From positions 1-64,000 of the forward strand of contig CAZOWM010000004.1 of NCBI GenBank assembly GCA_964583615.1: a stretch of 64,000 nt of DNA. The letters run 5' to 3'. The notes below the pieces were generated by a model, which saw only the letters and a list, made by a program, of their open reading frames with translations, had not been told where the DNA came from and did no database searches. This stretch comes from CAZOWM01 sp964583615 (GTDB taxonomy: Bacteria > Spirochaetota > B62-G9 > DRHN01). Shown piece by piece: positions 52,812 to 63,004 of the stretch; position 1 is the first letter of the stretch; the number at the start of each line of letters is the position of its first letter. The position numbers and the translations under genes are program-made.

Positions 52812-53783
52812 ATGAGATTTCGATCAGTCGCGGCAGTGTTTCTCGCACTTTTTCTCTCAGCATCCGGTATTGGTCATGCAGTGAAACCCGGGCCTGACTT
52901 CAGCATTCCTTCCGTTTCGCGCTCGCTTCTCACGCAGAGGCCGATCACGCTCGGCGACCCAATTGATGTTGCGCTGAACATCTACCACAAAAAAAAAGAC
53001 TCAGTCGCCTTTCCCGAGGAAGCCGAATATTTTATCCCTTTTATTCTGAAGGACATGACCGTAAAAAAAAGCCGGGGAAAGGAGAACACCTCTAAAACGA
53101 TGGTAGTGTACACCTTCACGATCTTCGACACAGGAACGTTTACACTTCCACCCTTTGAAACGACCGTTGGGGAGGAAGTAATCGAAACCGAGCCGCTCGA
53201 GATCTCCGTGCTGTCCGTTCTCCCGAAAGATGGAGAACAGCCCGCTTTGAAGGATATTGTGGGGCCGTACCGGCCAAAAATCAGGCCTTTGATGATTCTT
53301 ATCATCCTCTCATCCATAATCGGGGCTGCAGCACTGATGTATTTTGTTTTAAAAATCATCACGAGAAGAAAGTCAGAATTCATACGGGAAATGGAGATTC
53401 CGGAAGGCGTCGACCCGTATGAATTCTCCATAATGGAGCTGAATCAGCTCAAAAAAGCATTCATCATCCATGAGTCAGGGACCAGGTCCATATACACGAA
53501 AATCTCATTCGTTCTCAGGTTTTTCATAGGTGCGGTATATCATTTCAACGCACCGCAGATGACCACTGGGGAAATCCGCAGGTACATGCGCACTCAGGAT
53601 CAGCATACGGTTTCAGTCTCTGAGCTCGTCGACATATTGAAACGGAGCGATCTGGTCAAGTTCGCAAAAGAACAGCCCGGTGAGAAACAGACTGAAGACG
53701 ATATCACCGGTTCAATATGGATCATCAACGAAATCCATACATCATTCATGAAAACCGAGGAGCAGGCAACAGATGACGTTTAA
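52812..53783 (+). CDS. Bat-operon membrane protein with BatD-like N-terminal domain
   Basis: Signal peptide (residues 1-23), then an extracytoplasmic beta domain of about 130 residues like the BatD/DUF4381-linked modules, one transmembrane helix at about 160-182 (PLMILIILSSIIGAAALMYF) and a cytoplasmic helical domain. It takes the place where many Bat operons have a DUF4381 gene. The stop overlaps the batA start by 11 bases. Confidence 0.72.
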   Translation: MRFRSVAAVFLALFLSASGIGHAVKPGPDFSIPSVSRSLLTQRPITLGDPIDVALNIYHKKKDSVAFPEEAEYFIPFILKDMTVKKSRGKENTSKTMVVYTFTIFDTGTFTLPPFETTVGEEVIETEPLEISVLSVLPKDGEQPALKDIVGPYRPKIRPLMILIILSSIIGAAALMYFVLKIITRRKSEFIREMEIPEGVDPYEFSIMELNQLKKAFIIHESGTRSIYTKISFVLRFFIGAVYHFNAPQMTTGEIRRYMRTQDQHTVSVSELVDILKRSDLVKFAKEQPGEKQTEDDITGSIWIINEIHTSFMKTEEQATDDV

Positions 53784-54750
53784 GCATCCGCAGATACTCT
53801 GGGGTCTGTTTATACTCCCACCGCTCATATACTTTCTGTTTCGAAGCGAAAAGCTCGGTGTCATCCTTTCGTCGTTTTTCGGGTTCTTTGAATCGAAGGC
53901 CACATTTCGAACCCGGCTCTATTATTTTTCAAAGGCACTTCTGGCAGTATCCGTTGCGCTGTTCATCATCGCCCTCGCGAGACCGCAGAAAGGGTATATC
54001 GAAGACAAACTGATCACCGAAGGGATAAACATCGTTCTTGCACTCGACATATCATCGAGCATGAAAGCAGAAGATTTCAAACCGAACCGGCTCGGCGCAG
54101 CGAACCTCGTCGCAAAAGAGTTTATACAGGGAAGGAAAACCGACAAAATCGGCCTCGTGGTGTTCAGCAGAAAAGCAATTACGCAAAGCCCGCTCACGAT
54201 TGACTACGGGATCCTGTACAACTTTATCGATAATATTGAGACAGGCATGATTCAAGACGGGACTGCAATCGGAAATGCAATCGCAGAAGCCTCGAAACGA
54301 CTGATGGTCGAAGAGAAAAACAACAAAGTGCTCATCCTTCTGACGGATGGAGTAAACAACGCCGGCGAAATAGATCCCCTTACCGCTGCGCAGGCAGCAA
54401 AGGCACTGGACATAAAGATCTACACAATCGGGGTCGGCAGTATGGGCAATGCGCCATATCCTGTCGACGATCCCGCATTCGGGAAACGCTATGTCTCCAT
54501 TCCGGTGCAGATCGACGAAGAAGTGCTGAAGGAGATTGCGAGGATCACGAATGGACGCTACTTCCGCGCAACCGACGAGGGAAAGCTCGAAGAAATCTAT
54601 CAGGAGATCGATCAGCTCGAGAAAAGCAAGATCGAGATAAAACAGTTCAAGAAGGTAAAGGAACGCTACTTTCTTCCCCTTCTGATCGGGCTGGTCAGTT
54701 TTGGTTTGTATGTTTTCGTTACCCGAATGTTTCTCAGGGTGTATCCGTAG
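53773..54750 (+). CDS. batA: BatA-type VWA domain membrane protein
   Basis: A 325-residue protein with two N-terminal helices (7-25 and 55-75), a VWA domain from about 85 to 270, and a C-terminal helix (LPLLIGLVSFGLYVFV). The MIDAS motif DxSxS is intact (ALDISSSMKAEDF). A Thr/Asp ligand is seen at LLTDGVNNAGE. It probably sits in the inner membrane and binds the BatB partner. Role in oxygen or stress tolerance is known by family; the mechanism is not. Confidence 0.9.
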   Translation: MTFKHPQILWGLFILPPLIYFLFRSEKLGVILSSFFGFFESKATFRTRLYYFSKALLAVSVALFIIALARPQKGYIEDKLITEGINIVLALDISSSMKAEDFKPNRLGAANLVAKEFIQGRKTDKIGLVVFSRKAITQSPLTIDYGILYNFIDNIETGMIQDGTAIGNAIAEASKRLMVEEKNNKVLILLTDGVNNAGEIDPLTAAQAAKALDIKIYTIGVGSMGNAPYPVDDPAFGKRYVSIPVQIDEEVLKEIARITNGRYFRATDEGKLEEIYQEIDQLEKSKIEIKQFKKVKERYFLPLLIGLVSFGLYVFVTRMFLRVYP

Positions 54751-54801
54751 CTGCTCCCCGGAGCAAAAATGTCCATGTCTGCGGAATATATTGATTAAAG
54801 A

Positions 54802-55833
54802 ATGGGGCCAGGAATGCGTTTTTCTCACTCAACTGTGCTGTACGCACTGATGCTCGTACCGCTTTTCTTCATGGTTCTGCTCTTCGCCGGGAAAAGGAGG
54901 CGGAAGGAAAGGGAGAGGATCGGTAATCTCAACACCCTCAACAGGTTCTCGAGAAAGCCGATTGAAGGATCTGTTGGACGCGACACCCTTTTTATCGTAT
55001 GTGCGGTATTCTTTCTCATTCTTTCTCTTGCAGGTCCTCAGGCAGGCACACGGCTCGAACCGGTGAAAATCACCGGTTCTGACGTATTTATCGCGATCGA
55101 CCTCTCACAGAGCATGCAGGCGGAGGACATCAGGCCGTCCCGGTTCGAGAGAGCAAAAATCGATGCTCTCGAGCTTCTCGAGCAGCTTCAGGGAGACCGC
55201 GTCGGGTTGATTCTGTTCGCGGGCGATGCGTTCGTTCAGTGCCCCCTTACCGCTGATTACGGCGCAGTGGCAACGTTCATCAGCTCTATAGACAATGAAA
55301 CGGCAGTTGCAGGCGGAACCACCCTGTTCGCACCACTCGAAGTTGCGCTCGATTCCATCGATCCTGAAGCTGACAAGTACTCAATTCTTCTTTTACTCTC
55401 GGACGGGGAAAATACAGGGACTATGAATAATAAAATTTTGAGAGACCTTGAGAAACGCGGCATCAAGGTGTTCAGTGTGGGAATCGGAACAAAGGATGGC
55501 GCACCGATACCCCTCTTCGATGAAGGCGGACGAAGGGTGGGGTACAAAAAGGATGCATCTGGGAATGTGATCATCTCGAGGCTCAGCGATGAGTATCTGA
55601 AGGAAATCGCGGAAAAGACGGACGGATATTACTTCGAGGCTGGTGAACAGATGAACGAAATATTCAAATTTCAAGCAACCGTCAATGCAATGAAAAAGAG
55701 GGAGCTGGAAACGAAACGGTATACCGTCTATGAAGAGAGGTACCAAATTCCGCTCGCATTGGGTATATTATTCGTTGTGCTCTTCTCCCTGCTCTCCGTA
55801 AAAACAAAAAAAACGAATCGGAGTGGCCTATGA
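54802..55833 (+). CDS. batB: BatB-type VWA domain membrane protein
   Basis: A second VWA membrane protein (343 aa) with MIDAS motif AIDLSQSMQAEDI, TAVAGGTTLF and LLSDGENTGTM, two N-terminal membrane helices and one C-terminal helix. It is paralogous to BatA, and the two are taken to work as a pair. The first ATG (54802) has no clear Shine-Dalgarno; the ATG at 54814 is an alternative. The stop overlaps the batC ATG by four bases. Confidence 0.9.
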   Translation: MGPGMRFSHSTVLYALMLVPLFFMVLLFAGKRRRKERERIGNLNTLNRFSRKPIEGSVGRDTLFIVCAVFFLILSLAGPQAGTRLEPVKITGSDVFIAIDLSQSMQAEDIRPSRFERAKIDALELLEQLQGDRVGLILFAGDAFVQCPLTADYGAVATFISSIDNETAVAGGTTLFAPLEVALDSIDPEADKYSILLLLSDGENTGTMNNKILRDLEKRGIKVFSVGIGTKDGAPIPLFDEGGRRVGYKKDASGNVIISRLSDEYLKEIAEKTDGYYFEAGEQMNEIFKFQATVNAMKKRELETKRYTVYEERYQIPLALGILFVVLFSLLSVKTKKTNRSGL

Positions 55834-56564
55834 GACATCCGGGATTCATTCTTCTCTTTGCAGTTTTTCTGTGTATCCCCGCATTGGTGCTCGACGCTGC
55901 CTCTTATTCAAGTATCATGCGGAAGGGAAACAGGTTCTACAATAACGAGCTCTACAGTGACGCGCTTGACCATTATCTCATGGGAAAGGAAAAAAATAAA
56001 AACGCAGAGGAGCCTTTCTTCAATGCAGGTGCGGCACGGTACAAAATGCAGGATTACACGGGGGCAATAGAATCTTTCGAACATCTCGTTCAGGGGGAAA
56101 AGTTTATTGAGCATTCGGTAGACATTCACTACAATCTCGGAAACAACTACTACAAGCTCGGTGACTACGAAAAGGCAGTACACCACTATACAGAGTCGCT
56201 TAAGATGAACTCAACCAATGTAAACTGCAAGTATAATCTCGAACTTGCCCTGCAAAAGCTCAAGGAGAGTGCGGGAGAAACACAAAGCGAAGACCAGAAT
56301 AAGAGCGATACGCAAAGTCAGAGGGGAAAAGAGGCACAACACGACGCGCCTGCGGAAAACAGCGGTGAACAAAACAACAAAAGCTCCTCACAGCAGCAGG
56401 GAGCCGACCGCCAGCAACCCGCGGCAAAGCCCGCGAACCAAAAAGAGCTGAGCCGCGAGGAAGCACAGCGTTTGATCCGTTCGGTCAACTCCAATCAGGC
56501 ACACACGATCGGCGATATTATCAGACAGAGGATAACACGGACGACAAATGAAAAAGACTGGTAA
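55830..56564 (+). CDS. batC: BatC-type TPR protein
   Basis: A signal peptide (1-24), three TPR units (residues 27-150; e.g. YNLGNNYYKLGDYEKAVHHY) and a long low-complexity Gln/Ser/Asn-rich tail (150-220). The final QAHTIGDIIRQRI helix may bind a partner. This matches BatC of Leptospira and Bacteroides in arrangement. The stop overlaps batD by 17 bases. Confidence 0.85.
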   Translation: MRHPGFILLFAVFLCIPALVLDAASYSSIMRKGNRFYNNELYSDALDHYLMGKEKNKNAEEPFFNAGAARYKMQDYTGAIESFEHLVQGEKFIEHSVDIHYNLGNNYYKLGDYEKAVHHYTESLKMNSTNVNCKYNLELALQKLKESAGETQSEDQNKSDTQSQRGKEAQHDAPAENSGEQNNKSSSQQQGADRQQPAAKPANQKELSREEAQRLIRSVNSNQAHTIGDIIRQRITRTTNEKDW

Positions 56565-58422
56565 TACATGTTTTTACGCCCTGGTGATAACGATCCTTTT
56601 CGCAGCTGTCACCACACACGTGCATGCCGAGAGTATCGTCAATGTTCAGGCAACGGTTGATGCGAACAAAATCGGGCTTTTGGACACCGTTGAACTCACC
56701 GTGGATGTCGAAGCGGAAAATATCGCACGAATACCGAGTCCAAATCTTCCCGAACTTGCATCCTTCAATATCCTCAACGAAAGCACGAAGACGCAAACAA
56801 GCATTTCGATCGTGAACGGGAAGACAGCGCGCACAAAAAAAATCACCTATACCTATCTTCTCCAGCCGAAAAACAAGGGTATTTTTGTCATTGATCCCAT
56901 CTCCATACGCTACAAAGGCCAGGAGCTGCGTACCGATCCGATATCCATCGAGGTTATCGAAGGACAAGTTAAAACCGAACTACAGGATCAGGTTTCCCAC
57001 GGAGAGAGTGAAATCGATCTGCAAAAACTCAAGGAGGACGTGTTTATTCGTGTGCAGCCAGAATCCGGCGAGATCTACGATGGTGAGCAGCTTCTGCTTA
57101 CCTACACGCTGTATTCACGCATCGATATAGAGAGCATATCTCTAAAGGAGAGCCCTGAGTTTCCCGGATTTTACAAGGAAGAGATATTCAATGCGACCCG
57201 TCTCGAATACCGGAACGAAACCTACAACGAAAGGCTGTACAACGCATCGTTGCTGAAAAAAGTAGCACTCTTCCCCATAAACCCCGGAAGGTTTTCACCC
57301 CGTCCGCTCGTTCTGGAGATGACCGTAATATTTAAAAACGAGGACTTCTTCACCCGCTTTGGAAAGCCCTATACCTTTCTCGTGAAAAGCAACGATTTGC
57401 AAATCGATGTGAAACCGCTGCCGGACAACAAAACCCAAAAACCTTTTTCTCATATCGTCGGTGAGCTTTCAGCCCAGATATCGAAGCGGGAAAACACAGT
57501 GAACACAGGCGAGTCCACGATCTGCTACTTGACTCTGAAAAGCAGCGGTAATCTCAATTCTGTTTCCGATCCGGGGATTCAGCTCTCAAAGCGCGGAAGG
57601 GTCTACCTGTCTGAGACAATGGTCGACAGAATTGAAGAGAACGGCACGGTATACTTCGTGAAAAAATTCGAGTACACCGTAATACCCGAAGAACGGGGCC
57701 TTCTGACGATCAGCACTGAAGACCTGGTCTACTTCGATACTGCCAGTAAACAGTATGGTGCCATCCGCCCGGAGCCGGTCGAAATAAATATCACCGGAAA
57801 ATCCATTTACCAGGAAAAACCCATTCTCGGAACAAAACAGCTGCCTTCTGAAGGAGGGCTCACTTACATAAAGCGTGATCTTAGAGAACTGAAGAGTACG
57901 CTTCCCTCACCGTTTTCGCGGCCTTACTTCTATCTCTATCACATCATCCTAGTCGCAGCAACAGGAATTCTCTTTTTTATCAGGCTCAAACGGGAAAGCA
58001 TCGAAAAGAACGAGCTGGTATTCAAAAGGAAAAGGGCGCGCTCCTTTGCATCAAAAAAACTCGCTCAGGCCCAGAAAGCAATTGCGGAAAAACGGTTTTC
58101 TGACACAGCTGATCTCATCCTGCAGGCACTCTCTATGTACATCGCATACAAATCAGGGAAAAACGTGCAGGAGGTTACGAAAAAAAGGGTAAAGCAGCTT
58201 CTCGGCATAACGCTCGGTATAAAGGAAGGAGTGCAGAACGAAGTGTATGATATTCTCGAGCAGTGCAGCATGTTCAAGTTTTCAAAGCAGAGCGTTCCTG
58301 CGCAGGAGCGCATCGAGGGCCTGTATCAAAGCGCGGTTTCTGTGATCGAATCGATTGAAAACAGCACGCCTTCGGGAATCCTTTCTGGTTCAGGGCGAAA
58401 CACAAAATCGGGAGTAAAGTAA
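56548..58422 (+). CDS. batD: BatD family protein
   Basis: Exported 624-residue protein: signal peptide (1-27), several extracytoplasmic beta-sandwich repeats typical of BatD (VNVQATVDANKIGLLDTVELTV; VFIRVQPESGEIYDGEQLLL; SAQISKRENTVNTGES), one transmembrane helix near 467-485 and a cytoplasmic helical tail with a lysine-rich start. The product probably forms the periplasmic scaffold of the Bat complex. Confidence 0.9.
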   Translation: MKKTGNTCFYALVITILFAAVTTHVHAESIVNVQATVDANKIGLLDTVELTVDVEAENIARIPSPNLPELASFNILNESTKTQTSISIVNGKTARTKKITYTYLLQPKNKGIFVIDPISIRYKGQELRTDPISIEVIEGQVKTELQDQVSHGESEIDLQKLKEDVFIRVQPESGEIYDGEQLLLTYTLYSRIDIESISLKESPEFPGFYKEEIFNATRLEYRNETYNERLYNASLLKKVALFPINPGRFSPRPLVLEMTVIFKNEDFFTRFGKPYTFLVKSNDLQIDVKPLPDNKTQKPFSHIVGELSAQISKRENTVNTGESTICYLTLKSSGNLNSVSDPGIQLSKRGRVYLSETMVDRIEENGTVYFVKKFEYTVIPEERGLLTISTEDLVYFDTASKQYGAIRPEPVEINITGKSIYQEKPILGTKQLPSEGGLTYIKRDLRELKSTLPSPFSRPYFYLYHIILVAATGILFFIRLKRESIEKNELVFKRKRARSFASKKLAQAQKAIAEKRFSDTADLILQALSMYIAYKSGKNVQEVTKKRVKQLLGITLGIKEGVQNEVYDILEQCSMFKFSKQSVPAQERIEGLYQSAVSVIESIENSTPSGILSGSGRNTKSGVK

Positions 58423-58425
58423 ACG

Positions 58426-59196
58426 ATGAAAACCCTTTTCTTCTGCACGCTTTTTCTCACGCTCACAGTCTTCGTGATTCCCCCGGCACACGCTGATTTA
58501 TCCGAAGAAAGTGCACGGATATACAACGAGGCCAATGACTTTTACTCTTCCAAGGAATACAACAAAGCTCTGAATATCTACACCGAGCTCATCGAGCGGG
58601 GAATCAAAAATCCTTCACTATTCTACAATCTGGGGAACACCTATTTCAAGCTTGGACAGATCGGATACGCCATCCTCTATTACGAGAAAGCGCTCTCATT
58701 GAAACCTTTTGATCGCGACATCCGGAACAACCTCGAATATGCGAGAAGATCCATGGAGGAGCGGATCCAGCCTCTTTACAATGAGGGACTGTTCAATTTC
58801 CTCAGGATAACCTACTCTTTTGTCAAACCCAGTCTTCTTGCAGTGTTCGAGCTCGTGTTCTTTACCGGATTCATCGTTTTCAGCATCCTCTTCATTCTTT
58901 TTCCATATCACAGGCAGCGATTCAAAAAACAGGTCATAGTCTTTGGCATTCTTTTCTTTGTGTTCGGAATGTGCGCATTCAGCCGCACGGCCTATGAGAA
59001 GGCAAATCCGAAAGGAATCGTCGTGGAGGAGGCCGTTGAGGTACTGAGTGCCCCAATTGTGGAGAGTGAGCCCGTATTGCAGCTGTATGAGGGAACGCGC
59101 ACGAAAGTGCTCGAGACACGCGGTGACTGGATTCGTATACGTATAGACGACGGAAGAGAAGGCTGGATACTCCAGCAGGATATCGCACTCATCTAA
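58426..59196 (+). CDS. batE: BatE-type TPR and SH3 protein
   Basis: Signal peptide (1-24), two TPR units (residues 33-105; FYNLGNTYFKLGQIGYAILYYEKA), two transmembrane helices (about 142-163 and 173-190) and a C-terminal bacterial SH3 domain (195-256; RTKVLETRGDWIRIRIDDGREGWIL). This matches BatE and closes the operon, three bases after batD. Confidence 0.88.
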   Translation: MKTLFFCTLFLTLTVFVIPPAHADLSEESARIYNEANDFYSSKEYNKALNIYTELIERGIKNPSLFYNLGNTYFKLGQIGYAILYYEKALSLKPFDRDIRNNLEYARRSMEERIQPLYNEGLFNFLRITYSFVKPSLLAVFELVFFTGFIVFSILFILFPYHRQRFKKQVIVFGILFFVFGMCAFSRTAYEKANPKGIVVEEAVEVLSAPIVESEPVLQLYEGTRTKVLETRGDWIRIRIDDGREGWILQQDIALI

Positions 59197-59211
59197 ATAA
59201 AGAATTTTCCC

Positions 59212-59934
59212 TTATTGAGCAGCGTCATCCGCACTTTCCGGGGCAGAAAGATTTCCAAGATCCGGAATCTTCTTTCCGAATATTGTGCCGATGATGAATG
59301 CCGGTACGTCGCAGACCAGAGAAACTTTTTCGAGAATCACCGTGTCTGAGGACGCCACAGCTGTCCCTTTTTGTACTCCCCCTTTGATTATCATGAAATC
59401 CGGGCTCTGTACTGCGGAAACCTCGATCGAGAGGTGTACATTGTCAAACAGACGTCGTAAATACGCGGCGAGTTCACCGCTTTTTGAGACAGGATAATCT
59501 AAAAAGAGAACGCCCCCTGTAAAATGCTTTGAGCTTTTAATGACCCCAGAGGTTATGAACTGCACGAGCAGCCCTGCGCTCCTTCTGGTGAAATCGTCGA
59601 ATGTGTAATCACCGTACTGGCCCGCGATGTCCCTGACGAACCCGTCAAGGCTGCGAAACACCATTTTCCCCTTGAGGTAGCTCTCGAGAGTGATGAGCAC
59701 GTTGTATCCGTCGATCAGAATTCTCTCGATTCGGGAGAGGGCGCACTGCTTTGCCTTTCTCCGTACAGCGCTTTGTGTGTCGAAGACCCCTCTATAGAGG
59801 ATCTTTCGTTCCTCGCTATCGAGCCGGTATCTGTTCCCCACGAGTTCAATCGCCTGTTTCTTCGGATACCCCCTGTCCAGCAGGTAGGTGAGATCAGCTA
59901 TCGAGTTCCGAAAAAAAATATTAAAATCCCTCAT
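59212..59934 (-). CDS. DUF434 family protein
   Basis: A 240-residue cytoplasmic protein. The opening DRGYPKKQAIELVGNRYRLDSEER is the DUF434 signature, and the following ILIDGYNVLITLESYLKG region belongs to the usually attached DUF5616-type domain, which has a nuclease-like Asp pattern. Function is unknown. The gene converges on batE. Confidence 0.82.
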   Translation of the reverse strand: MRDFNIFFRNSIADLTYLLDRGYPKKQAIELVGNRYRLDSEERKILYRGVFDTQSAVRRKAKQCALSRIERILIDGYNVLITLESYLKGKMVFRSLDGFVRDIAGQYGDYTFDDFTRRSAGLLVQFITSGVIKSSKHFTGGVLFLDYPVSKSGELAAYLRRLFDNVHLSIEVSAVQSPDFMIIKGGVQKGTAVASSDTVILEKVSLVCDVPAFIIGTIFGKKIPDLGNLSAPESADDAAQ

Positions 59935-59996
59935 ATATGGTTATATTATAGTACAACCGTATAAAAGTCATCGCAATATATGGGGGCCCCGATTCA

Positions 59997-61256
59997 TTGG
60001 CCAGGAGACGAATAACGCTTCATCTTCTCTATGCGTTCGCGCTGCTCGTGCTCACGGCCCCCGCCTACGCCAGCAAGGACGGGCCACAGGCAGAAAAAGA
60101 GATCAAATTCTGGCATACTGTCGGCACGCATAACAAGGACATTCTCAACCAGACGATCAAATCCTTTAACACGGAAAACCAGTCAGCGCCTGTTGTTAGC
60201 GTTTTTCAGGGAAACCCCAGAGATCTGCTCCTCAAGCTGCTTTCTCAGGAAAATCTTCCGGATGTCATCCAGGTGCCTGTTCAGGCACTCGAACAGCTGC
60301 ATCATAAAGGCCTCATTGCGGATCTCACCCCTCTTGTTTCGGATGCGCTCAGAAAAGACATTTCTCATAAGTACTGGCAATCAGTTTCCGTTGATGAAAG
60401 AATCTACGGTATCCCCTTTGAATACAGTGTTCCGATACTCTACGTCAATCAACACATTCTCCGCATATCAGGGGTGAAGCAGGAAGTTCGGCCGAAGAGC
60501 TGGGATGATCTCTATTCTATTGCCCAGAAAATCAAAAGGTATTCGCGGAAAAAATGGGCACTCCATATTCCTATAAACACGGTTACACAGTTTCTGTCCT
60601 TTATCCAGAGCTATACGGGAATGCCTGTTGTGCGGGAGGGAAAATTCAGCGTCAATACTGAAGAGGTGGTGTCCGCGATGCGGTTTCTTCAGAATCTCGT
60701 TTTCCAGGAAAAAATAATGCCTGCAAAGGTGTCTGCGGACGAAGTTGAGGCCCTCTTTCTGAGCGGAAACCTCGGAATCATGCTCAATTCCAGCTCAATG
60801 CTCGTGTATACCGAGTCGAATCTTCCCTACGACATGAACGTGTGGTATCTCCCTTCGGGAAACGATCTGCCGCCCGTTGTCACGGGATCATGTCTTGCCC
60901 TTGTCAGATCGAACGCGAGACGTGAAAAACACGGATTCTCCTTTATCGAATACATGGTCGATTACGCACACGCGATAAAATGGCATACCCATACCGGAAG
61001 CCCCGCAATAAGAACGAGCGTGAAAGAATCGCTTGACCTGCTCATCTTCTATGAGGACAACCCCAATCACATGTCTTCCGTCATTGAGCTCGAGCGGGGG
61101 AGGATATACGATCCTGAGTGGAACTTTCTCACCCTGGACAGCATAATCGGAAACGCACTCGACGAAATCCTCATCAAGGGCGAAGATCCGCAAAAAATAC
61201 TTTTTGATGCGCAGAAAAAGATCGACGCCATCTCGCAAGCAAGAAATGAACAATGA
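59997..61256 (+). CDS. extracellular solute-binding protein, family 1, without transporter
   Basis: A signal peptide (AFALLVLTAPAYA) and a cluster B solute-binding fold: EIKFWHTVGTHN at the start, YGIPFEYSVPILYVN and VVTGSCLALVRSN later, resembling sugar- or glycerol-phosphate-binding proteins (UgpB/MalE type). The start is uncertain: TTG at 59997 has only GGGGG ten bases away, whereas AGGAG lies inside the frame, before an ATA. No permease or ATPase is adjacent. Its last codon overlaps polX (ATGATGA). Confidence 0.83.
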   Translation: MARRRITLHLLYAFALLVLTAPAYASKDGPQAEKEIKFWHTVGTHNKDILNQTIKSFNTENQSAPVVSVFQGNPRDLLLKLLSQENLPDVIQVPVQALEQLHHKGLIADLTPLVSDALRKDISHKYWQSVSVDERIYGIPFEYSVPILYVNQHILRISGVKQEVRPKSWDDLYSIAQKIKRYSRKKWALHIPINTVTQFLSFIQSYTGMPVVREGKFSVNTEEVVSAMRFLQNLVFQEKIMPAKVSADEVEALFLSGNLGIMLNSSSMLVYTESNLPYDMNVWYLPSGNDLPPVVTGSCLALVRSNARREKHGFSFIEYMVDYAHAIKWHTHTGSPAIRTSVKESLDLLIFYEDNPNHMSSVIELERGRIYDPEWNFLTLDSIIGNALDEILIKGEDPQKILFDAQKKIDAISQARNEQ

Positions 61257-63004
61257 TGAATAACAGGGAAATCGCATCTCTCCTCAAAAACATCGCGGTC
61301 TACAAGGAGCTTTCTGGCGACAACCCATTCAAGATCAGGGCATTCGACCAGGCTTCACGCATCGTTGAATCATATCCCGAGGATATCGTCCGGATCGCGC
61401 GGGAGGATGCACTGACGCACATACGGGGGATCGGAAAAGGGGTTTCACAGGTCATTGCCGAGTATGTCGAAAAAGGAAGCTCTTCCACCCTCGAGCAGCT
61501 CCAATCCTCATTCCCCAGAGACATCCTTTCTCTTATGCGTATACCCGGGATGGGCCCGAAAAAGGTGAAGGCAGTATGGGAAAAACTCGGAATTTCCACT
61601 ATGGGTGAGCTTGAATATGCGTGCAATGAAAACCGGCTCCTCACCCTCGAAGGGTTCGGCGAAAAAAGCCAGGAAAAAATCCTCAAGGGGATTGCGTTTA
61701 AAAAGCAGTTTCAGGATGTACACCTCTTTTCTGAGGCCATAACCACTGCCAGGGAGGTGCAGCACACGCTCAAAGACAGCGGGGTGTTCGCGAAGGTTGA
61801 AATCGCGGGGAGCCTCAGGAGGGGGAAAACCGTGTTCAAGGATATCGATATCCTCTGCGTTCCCGTAAAAGAGCAGGGGGTTGAGGAGGCCATAAATGTG
61901 CTCTCCGGCCTTGCCGACAAGGACCAAAACATCGAAGGCATAATCGGTGCGGGACCGACGAAGGTCTCCATCAGAAGGAAAGGAATTCAGATCGATTTTC
62001 GGATCGTGTCCGATCGTTCCTATCCGTCCGCACTTCAGCACTTCACCGGATCGAAGGAGCACAACACACTCCTCAGGTCAAGGGCAAAAAAGATGGGGCT
62101 TAAGATGAACGAGTACGGGCTCTTCAGCGGCGAAGAGCCGCTTGCATTATTCACAGAGGAGGAGATCTACAAACGGCTTGGGCTCTGCATCATCCCGCCC
62201 GAACTCCGTGAAGGGAACGGAGAGATCGAGGCTGCGGAGAAAAAAGACCTTCCACAGCTTGTGAAACGTTCCGATATAAAGGGGATGATCCACGTTCACT
62301 CAGTCCACTCAGACGGGGTGCACAGCATTAAAACACTCGCTGAAGAGTGCATGAAACTGGGCTACTCATACCTCTGTATATCCGATCACTCGAAATCCGC
62401 GTTCTATGCGCACGGCCTTTCGCCCGAGCGGCTCATGACACAGAGAGAGGAGGTAAGGCGACTGAACGAAGAGCTCGCCGGGTTCAGGATTTTCTGCGGC
62501 ATCGAGTCTGACATACTCGCAGACGGACGGCTCGACTACACTGAGGATGTGCTCGGACATCTCGATTTCGTGATCGGTTCGATCCATTCGCATCTCTCCA
62601 TGTCGCCTGAAGAGGCAACAACCCGTTTGCTGAACGCTCTACACAATCCTTACCTCACAATCCTCGGCCATATCAGCGGAAGGCTCCTGCTCTCAAGAGA
62701 GGGATATTCCTATGATGAAGAAAAGATTTTGTCCGCCCTCAAAAAAGAACTGGTCGTACTGGAGCACAATTGCAACCCGCACCGTCTCGATCCTGATTGG
62801 GAGTTCATGAAAAAGGCTTCCGCACGGGGCATACTCATTTCTCTCGGCACGGATGCTCATGCAATAGAAGGCTTTGATGACATCGAATACGGCCTCGTGA
62901 TGGCAAAAAAGGCATGGATTTCCAAAGAAGGAATTCTGAACTCCATGACTGGAGAAGAAATCGATGAATTCTTTAAAAGAAGAAAAACAAAAAAGGGCAT
63001 ATAA
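61253..63004 (+). CDS. polX: DNA polymerase family X with PHP phosphoesterase domain
   Basis: A base-excision-repair gap-filling polymerase (583 aa). Helix-hairpin-helix motifs (IRGIGKGV, IPGMGPKKV) lie in the N-terminal 8-kDa region, then the nucleotidyltransferase core GSLRRGKTVFKDIDIL with paired catalytic Asp and a third in GIQIDFRIV. The C-terminal PHP domain (residues 335-575) has HVHSVHSDG, SDHSKS, GIESDI, SIHSHL and GTDAHA, which in Bacillus and Deinococcus PolX supplies 3'-5' exonuclease activity. It overlaps the solute-binding gene by four bases and nth by 41. Confidence 0.94.
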   Translation: MMNNREIASLLKNIAVYKELSGDNPFKIRAFDQASRIVESYPEDIVRIAREDALTHIRGIGKGVSQVIAEYVEKGSSSTLEQLQSSFPRDILSLMRIPGMGPKKVKAVWEKLGISTMGELEYACNENRLLTLEGFGEKSQEKILKGIAFKKQFQDVHLFSEAITTAREVQHTLKDSGVFAKVEIAGSLRRGKTVFKDIDILCVPVKEQGVEEAINVLSGLADKDQNIEGIIGAGPTKVSIRRKGIQIDFRIVSDRSYPSALQHFTGSKEHNTLLRSRAKKMGLKMNEYGLFSGEEPLALFTEEEIYKRLGLCIIPPELREGNGEIEAAEKKDLPQLVKRSDIKGMIHVHSVHSDGVHSIKTLAEECMKLGYSYLCISDHSKSAFYAHGLSPERLMTQREEVRRLNEELAGFRIFCGIESDILADGRLDYTEDVLGHLDFVIGSIHSHLSMSPEEATTRLLNALHNPYLTILGHISGRLLLSREGYSYDEEKILSALKKELVVLEHNCNPHRLDPDWEFMKKASARGILISLGTDAHAIEGFDDIEYGLVMAKKAWISKEGILNSMTGEEIDEFFKRRKTKKGI